Assembly: GCA_021234155.1 (NCBI GenBank)
Contig: JAJEKV010000016.1
Coordinates: 1,426,001-1,490,000, forward strand
DNA: 64,000 bases
Direction: 5' to 3'
From: Isoetes taiwanensis
Taxonomy: Eukaryota; Streptophyta; Lycopodiopsida; Isoetales; Isoetaceae
The notes beneath the pieces were generated by a model. The model was not told the origin of the DNA and made no database searches. It was given only the letters and a program-made list of their open reading frames with translations. Below are positions 25,097 through 36,192 of this stretch, piece after piece. Each line of letters starts with the position of its first letter. The first letter of the stretch is position 1. The translations under genes and the position numbers were made by a program.

Positions 25097-25510
25097 TTCT
25101 TTAAATAACGTCTAACGCGTTATTTTTTTGGGGCTAACGCGTTAGCTAACAATTATGGGTAGAATAGCCACATGGGAGTATTGTTTATGTTACTCAGGTT
25201 TAAACAAAAATGAGATGAAGTAAAGCCACAAACTGCAAACACACTCCTTATATTAGAAACCACAAGCCACAATCCTTATATTAGAAAATCTAAAGCCCGC
25301 AGAAGGTCGCAACCTTGGCTTTATTGTTCTTGAAGGTTTATTGAAGTCACTTCTGATTTCTGGTGTGACTAGTAACCATAACTTGCTATTTGCTGCTTTC
25401 CTTCAAGAAGCAACGATCTTGGCAAAGCAGCGAATGAGAGACACCATCATACATGCCTTTTTGAGCGAAGCTATAAGATTCACCGAGTCCACAGTCACAA
25501 CCATAGTTCC
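25097..25510. repeat. AACGCGTT-box repeat, copy 1 (interrupted at left)
   Basis: Matches 59.77-60.19 kb over about 400 bp, including the two AACGCGTT boxes spaced by a T-run and GGGGC, the phrase AATAGCCACATGGGAG, GTTTAAACAAAAATGAGATG, and TTCTGGTGTGACTAGTAACC. The left part of the repeat is replaced by the Helitron end at 25096. Non-coding; transposon class not known. Confidence 0.75.
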
Positions 25511-26110
25511 ACTATAAGGCACACTAATGCTTCTGAGTAGGTCATAGCTTTGATATCAATGGGTGGTTTGGACGGAGAGTCCCACTTTGGGACCACGTAA
25601 GTCGATGCTACGTTGAAGATGATGCTTGTTGAGTCTCAGCGTATTGCTCACCGCCATTCGAGCTTGTCCTCAACGTCGGCAATTTTCGGTACTCCGGCTT
25701 TGACTGGTAACACCTATGGTGATAGTGGCGGCCCATTTGTTCGCGACCGGGAGGAAGACACAGTCTTTGTCTTAGAGCCCTGGAGGCTCCAATTGATATC
25801 CACAGTTGAGGTGTTACTAGATTGCAAGCTATCAAGAACCTCTAGAACAATGCCCCCAAAGCCACTGAGGTCGCCGTACGTCACGTCTAGAAGCTGGCAT
25901 CGGATCAAAGGCTTCAGGAAGGCAAAGCCCAACGATTGGTCGGCTCTGCCGCGAACCTCTCGCACCCACAAGTATGCGGTATACTTCGATGACTTGCTCA
26001 CTGCCACTCCTGTACCCGTGGTTGAAGTAACCTCCAGTACTTGTAGTGAACATAATACATCCAAAGCGATTTCCTAATAGCATATTATGAAGTTACTTAG
26101 CATAAGAAAG
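25511..26110. other. Open reading region, unidentified
   Basis: A patch of higher GC with long open frames on both strands: plus 25613-26077 and minus 25714-26064. The minus frame (YTAYLWVREVRGRADQSLGF, LLDVTYGDLSGFGGIVLEVL) looks slightly more protein-like. I recognise neither. The plus frame contains GDSGGP, but without other protease signals. Confidence 0.25.
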
Positions 26111-27725
26111 CACCTAACATATAGAAAATGATAGTTTACTTATGTACCTTTGATGTCGTTCCAATTCCCAGCCCAAAGAGACATGGAAGTTATGTGTTCC
26201 TTTGGTTGAAAAGTGTAGTCATAAGTGGTACCAAAATCAGGAATGCCGAAGCGGGCTGTCCTTGGTTCTCTGTCTGCCTGATCATCCATTCTTATAGCCT
26301 TCATCCTTTCATTCACTACCCCACACGTATTTTAGAAATGACCTTACCTTGAGGCCAGGTCTTGTTCTGCTTGAAAAGATTACCCATTTGTTCCAACCAA
26401 CCACTTTGATAGCTCCAATGACAGACATATTGGCAAATGCGAGAAGGAGAAATCAAAGGAGTGGCGAACAAACGAAGAAGAGCTGAAACATAGCCCTGAA
26501 ACGAACTGCCGCAACATAATATATAAGGCCGGCAACATGCTCTTCCACGATCCCTATACAAATTAAGAAACGTGGTGAAAGTTTCACGTGGGATTCTATT
26601 CACACTTGACTAGAGATCACGATTCTAGAAGCTTGACTAGAGATCACGATTCTGATTCTAGAAGCTGATTTAGTTGCCATGGATCAGCCATATGTGGAAA
26701 ACGTGCACGTCTGGCCCCCATTCACTTGTAGACATAAGGTCCCAAACTTTAAAACCGGTTCATTTTTGGGGTTTTTATATCTCGAAGAAACTTTGGCAAG
26801 AAGGGACCAATGATCTCCGGTTATGTAACCATCATTCATCATTCTCTTGATTGTTAAGGAGCAATCAAGTTGTTCAAGAGCTTGTTTCGCACTTTTAGGA
26901 TACCGCATACGAACAAGAGCTTGTTTCACACTTTTAAGATACCGCATACGAAAGACAGTTGAGATTTTTTTTAAAAAAATTGATATAATTTCAAACGAAC
27001 TCAATGATAAGTTCTTATATTCACATTCTCACATATGACATATATAACAAAAGGAGCATTCAAGTTGTTCAGAAGCTTGTTTCACACTTTTAAGATACGT
27101 GTTGTGCCCAATATAAATCCTACAGATATTCCAATAATGTATCCAGGGTTCTTAACATACTCTTCAAACCAACTATTCCAGTCTTGTTTCCCACCACCAT
27201 CAAACTTTTACATGCTATAGACAATGGTGGTCCACATTATAGACATGAAATTATTCAAGTCCTTACATTCACATTCTCATATATGACATATATAACAAAA
27301 GGAGCATTCAAGTTGTTTAGAAGCTTGTTTCACATGGGATTCTATTCACACTTTGTAGAAGCTCTTTAGTTTCACACTATTCAGTTTCTAGAAGCTGATT
27401 TAGTTGCCACATATGGAAAACGTACGGGAAAGACCATGGGAACAATATACAGGGCTATCACCTCCTTTGGCAAGATTTTCCAACCTCTTCGCGATTCCTT
27501 GGTCTTTCCGGATGAGTGAGGCCCACCGCCTTCTCACCAAGCCCAATCCGCTTTCACTCGCCGCTACTAACGGAGTCTCGGTTGATTTCCCCTCCTTTAG
27601 CTACTTAGATGTTTCAGTTCGCTAGGGTTGTTTGGCGCATGGCCCGGACTTTTGGGGGACGAACCTATCTTAAAATGAACAGAACACTTGTAGACATTAT
27701 ATAGGTCCCCAACTTTAAAACCGGT
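26111..27725. repeat. Non-coding region with repeated module and tandem phrases
   Basis: Contains a roughly 150-bp module (CTTTAAAACCGGTTCATTTT, GGGGTTTTTATATCTCGAAG, AAACTTTGGCA) at 26735-26835, 27708-27800 and again at 38493-38600. A second phrase, ACATATATAACAAAAGGAGC followed by ATTCAAGTTGTT, is present at 27038-27075 and 27288-27325. A 41-bp unit (AACAAGAGCTTGTTTC...TACCGCATACG) is tandemly doubled at 26873-26952. No gene recognised. Confidence 0.6.
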
Positions 27726-29640
27726 TCATTTTGGGGTTTTTATATCTCGAAGAAACTTTGGCATGAAGGGACCCAATGGTCCTACTCCGGTTACATTATT
27801 AGGCACCAAAGCTATTCGAAATATGAACACTCTGCTTCCAATATTCTTTCCAATGACAATCTTGGCATCTATAGAACGTTTTCCCAATGAATGTATAATG
27901 AGGCGAGTGCCATTGTAGAGTCCCTTACGTGTAGGGACAAACCTCAATAACATGACAATCATGCCAACCTTCAAAGTTAATTGATGAGAAGGCATCCCAC
28001 TTGGAGTTTGCGCATTCAAAAATTCAATAGAATAGACCCCTGCGTCATTCTCGTTAACAGCTCGATAAACACTGTAATAATTAATATGTGCAGCAGGCAA
28101 CCACTCTGTCATCCTCTTGTTTACTTCATCTACGTCCTCATTCAGTGGCATAAGTATTGCCCTTTGCACCCAATAGGACACGCTTATATAATTCGTTGAA
28201 ACATCAGGGAATGCTGCGGTTAGTGAGCCATTTAAATCCTGTGACTTCACACAAATCTCTTCCAGAAGACGTATTACGTCCGATCCAATGTTGGAAAATG
28301 TGGTCTCAAGTCCATCTCCAACTCGTAAGAGATACTCTACAAACGCCTTTTTCTCTTCTGTGTCTCTTTTCACATTGTTCATTACTTGCATATTTATGTT
28401 CAACTTAGTTCCTCGACATGATCCCATATGTAAGAGCATTTCACGGAAGCATGCACAATTTGGGGCAGATTTCCTCATGGAACCACAGGTGGAAGCTGGC
28501 AAAAATCTCCTCCTAAAACAACAATGAGTCCCCCAAAAAATTCATCGCATGACATCACATCACGAAGCGTTCTATCCAGTGCTTCAAAACATATTTATGC
28601 AGCCTCATTCCATATAATCATGCAAGTCGCTCTTATCAATTTTGCCAGCTCCAACTGCTTTGGAATATTGCAAGTTGATGTCTCGGGTAAAAGCATGTTA
28701 GGGTGTCCCTTAAAAAGTATTATTTAGTGACCAAAAAAGTACCTAAAAAGGTACCCAGGACTGGGTACTGGGTACCTGTGTAATATCTCAATAAAAGGTA
28801 CATTCTAGAACTTTTATATATATTTTAGTCTCCGGTAGCATTATCTTTATCTTAACTTTGAATATTAATGCGTCCTTGACTTTTATCTTGGATATTTGTA
28901 CTAGTTTTAATGAAAATAAAAATGAAAAAGTACCCAGTTCTGAAGTACCTAGTGTATGTACTTTTGCAGGTTCCAAAAGTGGTACACCCTAACATGCTTT
29001 TACCCTCTCATTTATGTTTATCGGTATCTTAAACCTTGAATGTGCAGTGCGCCCACCCTTTAATCAAAGTGGATGCAATTCCTGAAGAAGCAACTGCAAC
29101 TGTAATAATACCTTGGGCACGAACATAAGACAACATGGTGTTAAAAAGAAAACCCTTTCCTGAGCCCCTGCACCCTGAACAAAAACACTCACCCTTGTTT
29201 CAACATCACGTGCTAATCGATCACACGGTCAAAGATAACACGTTGGCCGTGATATAGGCGGTCGACATCTTCTTGCACCTCTACCATATCTTCTTGATAC
29301 ACCTCATCTCGAAATATCATATATGTATCTATTGCCCGCTCAAGAAGAATGAACTCAAACTCCCTTAAGGATTACCTGACAGAGTTCATATGATCTTCAA
29401 TGTCTAGAAGTGCCATGTCAAAAAATTCATCACACACATTTACACTTTGATCTTCTGCAACCCTTCGTCGTGCCTTATGCAAGAAGTCATCGATCGATCG
29501 TAGAAAGCTTGACTTCTTCCCACAGTTGTAGTGGATTCGATAGGAATCAGAGATAAGCTCAAATATTCCAAAAGCTCTAGAAATATGGCCTAGAGATCTC
29601 CAATCTAATGCTGCTCCTTCACATCCTCTTGAGAAAGACA
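27726..29640 (-). pseudogene. Helitron helicase (PIF1-type), unit 1, interrupted
   Basis: C-terminal helicase half of a plant Helitron RepHel protein. The open part, 28502-27726, contains the order typical of this family: NxNMQV, FVEYLLRVGDG, AILMPLNEDVDEVN, Y.SVYRAVNENDAG, EFLNAQTPSGMPSHQLTLKV, VMLLR, GLYNGTRLIIHSLGKR and IDAKIVIGKNIGSRVFI. Further upstream on the strand are decayed segments: FVQGAG (former Walker A), GGRTAHSRFKIPI, FEALDRTLRDVM and VVLGGDFCQLP. Stops, frameshifts and a missing Walker A Lys show it is dead. A 321-bp inverted-repeat element sits in it at 28685-29005. The frame ends in a module shared with other sites (PKFLRDIKTPK), not in the usual helicase end. Confidence 0.88.
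28685..29005. mobile_element. 321-bp MITE with 22-bp perfect terminal inverted repeats
   Basis: Starts GGGTAAAAGCATGTTAGGGT and ends with its exact inverse complement; 22 bp pair perfectly. TCTC at 28681-28684 and 29006-29009 flanks it as a target duplication. The duplicate helicase unit at 30.53 kb retains the empty site with one TCTC (30533-30536). The interior is non-coding and has several GGTACC-type motifs. The superfamily is not clear: a 4-bp duplication is unusual for the common plant DNA transposons. Confidence 0.92.
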
Positions 29641-31201
29641 GCAGATCTCTCTCAAAATCTGGAGGATTTCTTCAAGTTTTTTTCTGCTTCCAATATTCTT
29701 TCCAATGACAATCTTGGCATCTATAGCACGTTTTCCCAATGAATGTATAATGAGGCGAGTGCCATTGTAGAGTCCCTTACGTGTAGGGACAAACCTCAAT
29801 AACATGACAATCATGCCAACCTTCAAAGTTAATTGATGAGGAGGCATCCCACTTGGAGTTTGCGCATTCAAAAATTCAATAGAATAGACCCCTGCGTCAT
29901 TCTCGTTAACAGCTCGATAAACACTGTAATAATTAATATGTGCAGCAGGCAACCACTCTGTCATCCTCTTGTTTACTTCATCTACGTCCTCATTCAGTGG
30001 CATAAGTATTGCCCTTTGCACCCAATAGGACACGCTTATATAATTCGTTGAAACATCAGGGAATGCTGCGGTTAGTGAGCCATTTAAATCCTGTGACTTC
30101 ACACAAATCTCTTCCAGAAGACGTATTACGTCCGATCCAATGTTGGAAAATGTGGTCTCAAGTCCATCTCCAACTCGTAAGAGATACTCTGCAAACGCCT
30201 TTTTCTCTTCTGTGTCTCTTTTCACATTGTTCATTACTTGCATATTTATGTTCAACTTAGTTCCTCGACATGATCCCATATGTAAGAGCATTTCACGGAA
30301 GCATGCACAATTTGGGGCAGATTTCCTCATGGAACCACAGGTGGAAGCTGGCAAAAATCTCCTCCTAAAACAACAATGAGTCCCCCAAAAAATTCATCGC
30401 ATGACATCACATCACGAAGCGTTCTATCCAGTGCTTCAAAACATATTTATGCAGCCTCATTCCATATAATCATGCAAGTCGCTCTTATCAATTTTGCCAG
30501 CTCCAACTGCTTTGGAATATTGCAAGTTGATGTCTCATTTATGTTTATCGGTATCTTAAACCTTGAATGTGCAGTGCGCCCACCCTTTAATCAAAGTGGA
30601 TGCAATTCCTGAAGAAGCAACTGCAACTGTAATAATACCTTGGGCACGAACATAAGACAACATGGTGTTAAAAAGAAAACCCTTTCCTGAGCCCCTGCAC
30701 CCTGAACAAAAACACTCACCCTTGTTTCAACATCACGTGCTAATCGATCACACGGTCAAAGATAACACGTTGGCCGTGATATAGGCGGTCGACATCTTCT
30801 TGCACCTCTACCATATCTTCTTGATACACCTCATCTCGAAATATCATATATGGATCTATTGCCCACTCAAGAAGAATGAACTTAAACTCCCTTAAGGATT
30901 ACCTGACAGAGTTCATATGATCTTCAATGTCTAGAAGTGCCATGTCAAAAAATTCATCATACACATTTACACTTTGATCTTCTGCAACCTTCGTGCCTTA
31001 TGCAAGAAGTCATCGATCGTAGAAAGCTTGACTTCTTCCCACAGTTGTAGTGGATTCGATAGGAATCAGAGATAAGCTCAAATATTCCAAAAGCTCTAGA
31101 AATGTGGCCTAGAGATCTCCAATCTAATGCTGCTCCTTCACATCCTCTTGAGAAAGACAGCAGATCTCTCTCAAAATTTGGAGGATTTCTTCAAGTTTTT
31201 T
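29605..31201 (-). pseudogene. Helitron helicase (PIF1-type), unit 2
   Basis: Tandem copy of the unit 1 helicase, nearly identical over about 1.5 kb without the MITE. The open part (30354-29605) carries the same motifs (VEKYxLRVGDG-type segment, AILMPLNEDVDEVN, TPSGMPPHQLTLKVG, GTRLIIHSLGKR). It ends by running into ILREICCLSQEDVKEQH, the start of the neighbouring unit, so the C-terminus is artificial. Upstream segments show the same stops as unit 1 plus two 4-bp length differences around 30990-31020. Both copies therefore decayed before the duplication. No Rep (HUH) domain was found. Confidence 0.88.
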
Positions 31202-32272
31202 TCTGCTTTCACCAACTATAGCAAGAGGGGATGGTCCCGATGCAGCAAAAGACGAGAAGGGTTGGATCTTGGAGCTTGCAAATAGCTTGGTGGGATTCTA
31301 CTCGAAATTCCTAGATCCGGCCTGTTTGCTTTATGGTTTGAAGATGTCTTTAGACACAGCCAATCAACCTCAAACTGTAGTAGCATCAGCGTCACTCTGT
31401 TCTGTGATCCGGCACTCTGTTCTGTGATCAAACAAAAAGAAGAAACTTCGTTGCTCTAGCTTTGCATCTTAGCTTAACAGTATATCCTCCTCCTTCTGTG
31501 CGAACTTCTACTTTCTGTTTGAAGAGCCCCTGTAGCTCGGCCCGCCCCTACAGCTTGAAGCTTGCTTGCTCGGCCCGCCTCTGAAGCTTGAAGCTTGACC
31601 GCCATACCTGAGTTGGCCGCCACATCGTGATGCTCTGCCGCCGTAGCTCGAAGCTGTGAGGTACTATTAGGGTTTTATTAGGGTTTTACCTGTTAAAGAG
31701 TTGTAGCCATTGGATTATTTTTTTTATCAATCTTGGACGTTGAATTATGCAAGAGTTTTTTCTTAGCTAAATGAATTGTTTTGCAAATATGCATATTGCC
31801 CCATTAAGATCACACTTCCATAACACCATTGAATGCATCAGATGTGATGCTAGTCGTTAAATAGGGCGGTCGCCTAATTTCATTATTGCTTAGTCGTTAA
31901 ATAAGGCGGTCGCCTAATTTTATTATTGCTTGGCCCTTTTCTTTTTCTTTTGACTGATAATCTCCTTTGACATTAACACTTACATGGATAATTGCAGGAT
32001 CATTAATCCCAAAAAAAGCCCAGATGCGAAAAGCCCGCCTAGAAAAGTGTTCTAGCTGATGAGGAATCGCAGTCAGATGATGTGCGACTAGATATTCGAA
32101 GCTTTAATATTGCCAAATGATTAGCTCTACTTTCAATTGCTATATGAGATCTTCGGAAACTATATGGTGTCTCAATGATTTACTATCTTAATGTTGTAAT
32201 TTATTTCATTGTGCACAAAACGCAATGTCGTGGATATGCTCATATCACAAACCACCGCATTTGAAGGCTCTC
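31202..32272. other. No gene recognised; 40-bp tandem duplication
   Basis: At 31850-31929 a 40-bp unit (TAGTCGTTAAATA(G/A)GGCGG, TCGCCTAATTT) is doubled. The repeated phrase AGCTTGAAGCTTG occurs around 31552 and 31580. A short exon-like stretch follows an AG at about 32000 (SLIPKKAQMRKARLEKCSS then stop). None is assigned. Confidence 0.5.
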
Positions 32273-34075
32273 TGTGACGGGCCTGGCCAGTTAACCTTTA
32301 TGGTAACTGGAGATCCCATCAATCTTGACCATTGGATCTACTTAAGCCTAAAAACTTAAGAAATTAACTCAAGCATCTGCAACAATAACACTTAGGTAAA
32401 GAATTTAATCTTTGTACATATTCCAGGTCCCAAACATATACTTGCCCGCTACTCAGCAATATCCCCGCACACCATGAATGATCTTAATAATTGTAACTTC
32501 AAGACCATATATAATAATAATAATAATAATAGTAATAATATCAAGTTTATTGAATAGCAATCCACACACTTCTACTCTCGCCTTTCCGAAACTTGGCTAC
32601 TTTCCGGAGCATCTCACACCTCTGCTTACACCATCAACCACGGGGTTAGTCACACGGACTAAGTGGGGATCGGGGATCTAGGATGTCTAGCATCAACAAT
32701 ACAAAGCATTAACCTAGAACAACAGCCTAACCTTACCGTAGCCTCGCCCCTGCAATCCAAGTAACTAGTCTAACAAGCATGACCAATGCAACTTAATTCC
32801 AACAAAGAAGACCACATATATAATAACCAAGCAATCATAGCATCAACATTGCAACCAATATTCCTCTGGGTCTGAGCAAGGTCAACTCGGCTGATCAGGC
32901 CAGTGACATAGAGGTGGGGTAACCACGTGTGTACACACCCATCCACGCTGCGTCCAGCATTGGAGGACCACTTAACTGTGCATGACGTTGTACCATACGG
33001 TACCAACGCCCGATGTTCAAATAATACCATTTATATAGCACTGTGCAATAACCGAGAGTCTAGACCATCGCACCTAGACTCCGGCCCCAGAGGTCTATAT
33101 CAAAGAATTATACTACACATAGATCACAATACTATGAATTCCACCCAATATCAACTAGGCACATTTCCATATTGAATTTACCTTAGAAATTCCATAATTT
33201 ACACCTCATGCAACAAAGGAAAACCAGTTATACGCTCGTATAAACATTACTATCTCTACCATGCAATATGCAAATGCCCGGTGCTTAAGCAAAATACAAC
33301 CTTCACTAATATCTTATTACTTTTAGCTAGATCAACTTCCTTCAAATTACTACTTGTAACCTTAATGACGGTGGCTTCCATAACCCTGCTAACTAGTTTA
33401 TTAATTCATGCACCCATTCCCAGCTAGTAATACCCCTAGCATATATTTTCCCTTTGTTAATTTAGTTATTTCCAAAGGGTTTAGATATACAACTAGCTAC
33501 CTTGTTAAACTACACATCCCGTAATCATAAATACTTATCCAGCAGCAAATCCTTAATACGCTCACTATCCATTAACCATGCATGCCTATTCATGACCATG
33601 CTCATATGATTTAACTCCAAGTTTATACTACGTTCAAAGCAATCCTTATTAAATCAACACAGCTATACAAACACTAGAAAACCCCAGGTGTAAGGCTTGA
33701 TCCCCACCTGGAAATCCCGCTTGCTTCTTCTGCACTCCTAGCAACGCTCTCAGATCTCTGCACGCAACTCGCTCCTTCAGCAATCCATCTGCAATCTATC
33801 TCCTTCCGAATGCTACACCATCACATAAAATACTTCTTTCTCATGGAAAACTCCTTCCCCAGAAATCAAGGATAATATTGTTGCGCTTATATAACCTAGC
33901 AATGCCCTTGCATGCATGCACACGCTACATGCATGCACACACTGCATGCATGTTCACATTGCATGCATGTATTCCTAGCGCGTAATCATTTATTTTACCA
34001 TTGAAAATACACTCTTATACAATGGCAACATTACTTACATCTTAATGTTGGTGCTAGGTTGCTAGGTCCATTACA
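32273..34075 (-). repeat. 3' LTR
   Basis: 1,803 bp. By eye it differs from the other LTR at eight positions, mostly G/A or C/T. Contains (AAT)n at 32512-32540, a TATA box (minus strand TATATAAG, plus 33887-33894) and a cluster of TGCATGCA motifs at 33909-33969. Confidence 0.93.
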
Positions 34076-36192
34076 GTCTCTCCTCCAAAAATTCAACCCA
34101 TGTCCTCATGGGTGCATCTTAGAGCACTCATAAAAAATCTAGTTTGTATCTCCCTTTGTGACATCTTCCTTGGAACAAACCCAACCATTGATCTAAATTT
34201 TTTTTATAGTCTGCCTCCTTAATTCCTCGGGTCTCTTCCCTTTATGCCTTCACATCTTAATCCTCAATTCAACATACTCCCAAATGAATACAATTTTGTC
34301 CCTCATAACTGACCCATCTTTGTCAAACACAATTGCTTAGCCTTCCAATCCAAGATGATGCTTCTCCAAACTTGAAAGTTCAAAGCTAGCTTCATACAAG
34401 TAATTTAAGCTAAAGGAAAGATACATATTAAATAGCTCCAATGCACGACCCTTCTAACATTCAATTTAACATACCGCCGAGTCTAGAACTAACTCAAATA
34501 TTATGAGTATACTCTATGCATCAGAAAGAGGAACATACATATCCAATTCAATATAATAAACGTAATGCACATAGAAAAAAACCCATCATTCCAAAGAGAT
34601 ACTCAGGTCGAACTAGATATGTAATCTCTCGAGACTTCTTGGGTGGCCAAATCCAAAAAAGTAACAAGCAAAATACATAATCAAGTCCCCCAGTCTGGGT
34701 ATCTTATAGCTAGGTAACATACTTAAGTTGATACAAGGGACCCCATAAGAATTATACCCATGGTACAGAAAATTCCTCTACGAGTTCATCCAATGACATT
34801 GAAGTATCCTAGGCTATACACTTGGCCTCTATATTTAGCCTACTTCCATACATATTACCCCATCACACTGGTTAGTATAGGCATCAATTGCCGTTAATTT
34901 CAATGAAGCTCTTACTTCATGTATTTTGTTCACAACTTCAATCCTTTGACTCCAATCACCATCCCTCCATTAATCTACAATCACTTCTAGCATGCCAAAT
35001 AATTACGATACATGGAAGCACCATTACTAGATGTGCTTACAACTCTTCTATTTCATTCTAAGATTTTCAAAAATGGCACTTCCCCATGTCTATACATTCC
35101 CCTCTGCCTTTATCTCATGTTTGGGCTTTATCTGACAACTCTTTCGTTCAACTTCATGGTTTATCTACTACCACGATTAAATATGTTATTCCTCTATTCA
35201 TCTTCTTCTTCTTCATTATCCATAAGATGGATAACATTGTTCAATCTTGGCCAATCAATTCTTCAATCTGCCATAATTTAAGTGGATATCATTCTCTAAA
35301 TATAAATGCATAACCTGACCACTTTGTTCTATTAAGTGCTTTCTTATACTTCAAGAATTTTTTTCAAGGCCAAGAACTTTTTCAAGGCTATCACCGACTA
35401 TTCTAGCCATAACCCTAAGGCCAACAACTTAATAGACCTCAAGTAGGACCATGATGTAATCATGACATTTCCTTTTATGTCACACATTTGCTATTTACAC
35501 ATGAGCTTCAATCCGACTATCATGTAAATCTTATTTTATAACTATATCTAAGCATTCTCAAAACTTGTCTTACAACCACCGTGTTGTAACCTTATATAAC
35601 CATAGCCTGAATGCTATCAACTTAGAAACTTATTATTATTTTACCACTGGATATCAATATATAGATGCTGCATGGTTTTCTCAATTTTAGCTTCAAAAGG
35701 ATGCACCTAACATCACATCAAGAATCTTATTCATCAGATATGGTGAGATGAACCTTCCCTGAATATCATAGGCATTATATATCATGCACTGCTTATTCCA
35801 AATTTTCTTGCCACCAGAGTATACTACTATGAGATCACATCTACACTATAAGGAGTGCTTACCAAAGTGAAACGCTATATCTGTAACTTAATCTCTCTCA
35901 AGCATCACTTCCATGCTATGCACACATTGGCAATCCTAAATCAAAGTTAGCCCCTTGATGAAGTACATTTTTCTAGCTTATCTGCTTTGCAGGATAGAAA
36001 ATCAACCAAGATTATAGAAATACCATATAATCAATTTCACATACCTTCATAAAACAATTTGTCACGCCTCCTCTAAGGCCGTCATCTCCATATATATTCA
36101 ATTGAATACTATTAGCATAATCCAACAACCTCAACTTGAATCTAGACTTCGCTATCATACATCCAAAGATCCATCTATGCTCTGATACCAAC
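34076..36192 (-). other. Interior of LTR element, no coding domains
   Basis: 2.1 kb, AT-rich. The longest open frames (35012-35281 plus, 36012-36242 minus) are hydrophobic or low-complexity and lack retroviral motifs. The minus frame near 36012 overlaps the primer site, so it is not a gene. The segment is presumably leader and packaging sequence. Confidence 0.75.

Larger units (their letters stand above)
27831..31201. repeat. Tandem duplication of a ~1.52-kb helicase segment
   Basis: Unit 1 spans 27831-29682 (including the 321-bp MITE and 4-bp duplication) and unit 2 spans 29683-31201. Both begin at TCTGCTTC(C) and end at TTCAAGTTTTTTTCTGCTT. Differences are few: single-base changes such as AGAAGG/AGGAGG near 27990/29840 and the loss of four bases in GATCGATCG. 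The near-identity points to a recent event. Confidence 0.92.

Noticed and set aside
25613-26077. GDSGGP motif suggesting a trypsin-like protease on the plus strand
   Set aside because: No His or Asp catalytic motifs, no protease fold spacing, and the opposite strand is equally open. Probably chance.
27981-28527. Plus-strand frames opposite the helicase
   Set aside because: Shadows of the minus-strand helicase frame, duplicated with it.
32478-33175. Short plus- and minus-strand frames found twice (also at 36.4-37.1 kb)
   Set aside because: They recur only because they lie inside the two LTRs; no coding motifs.
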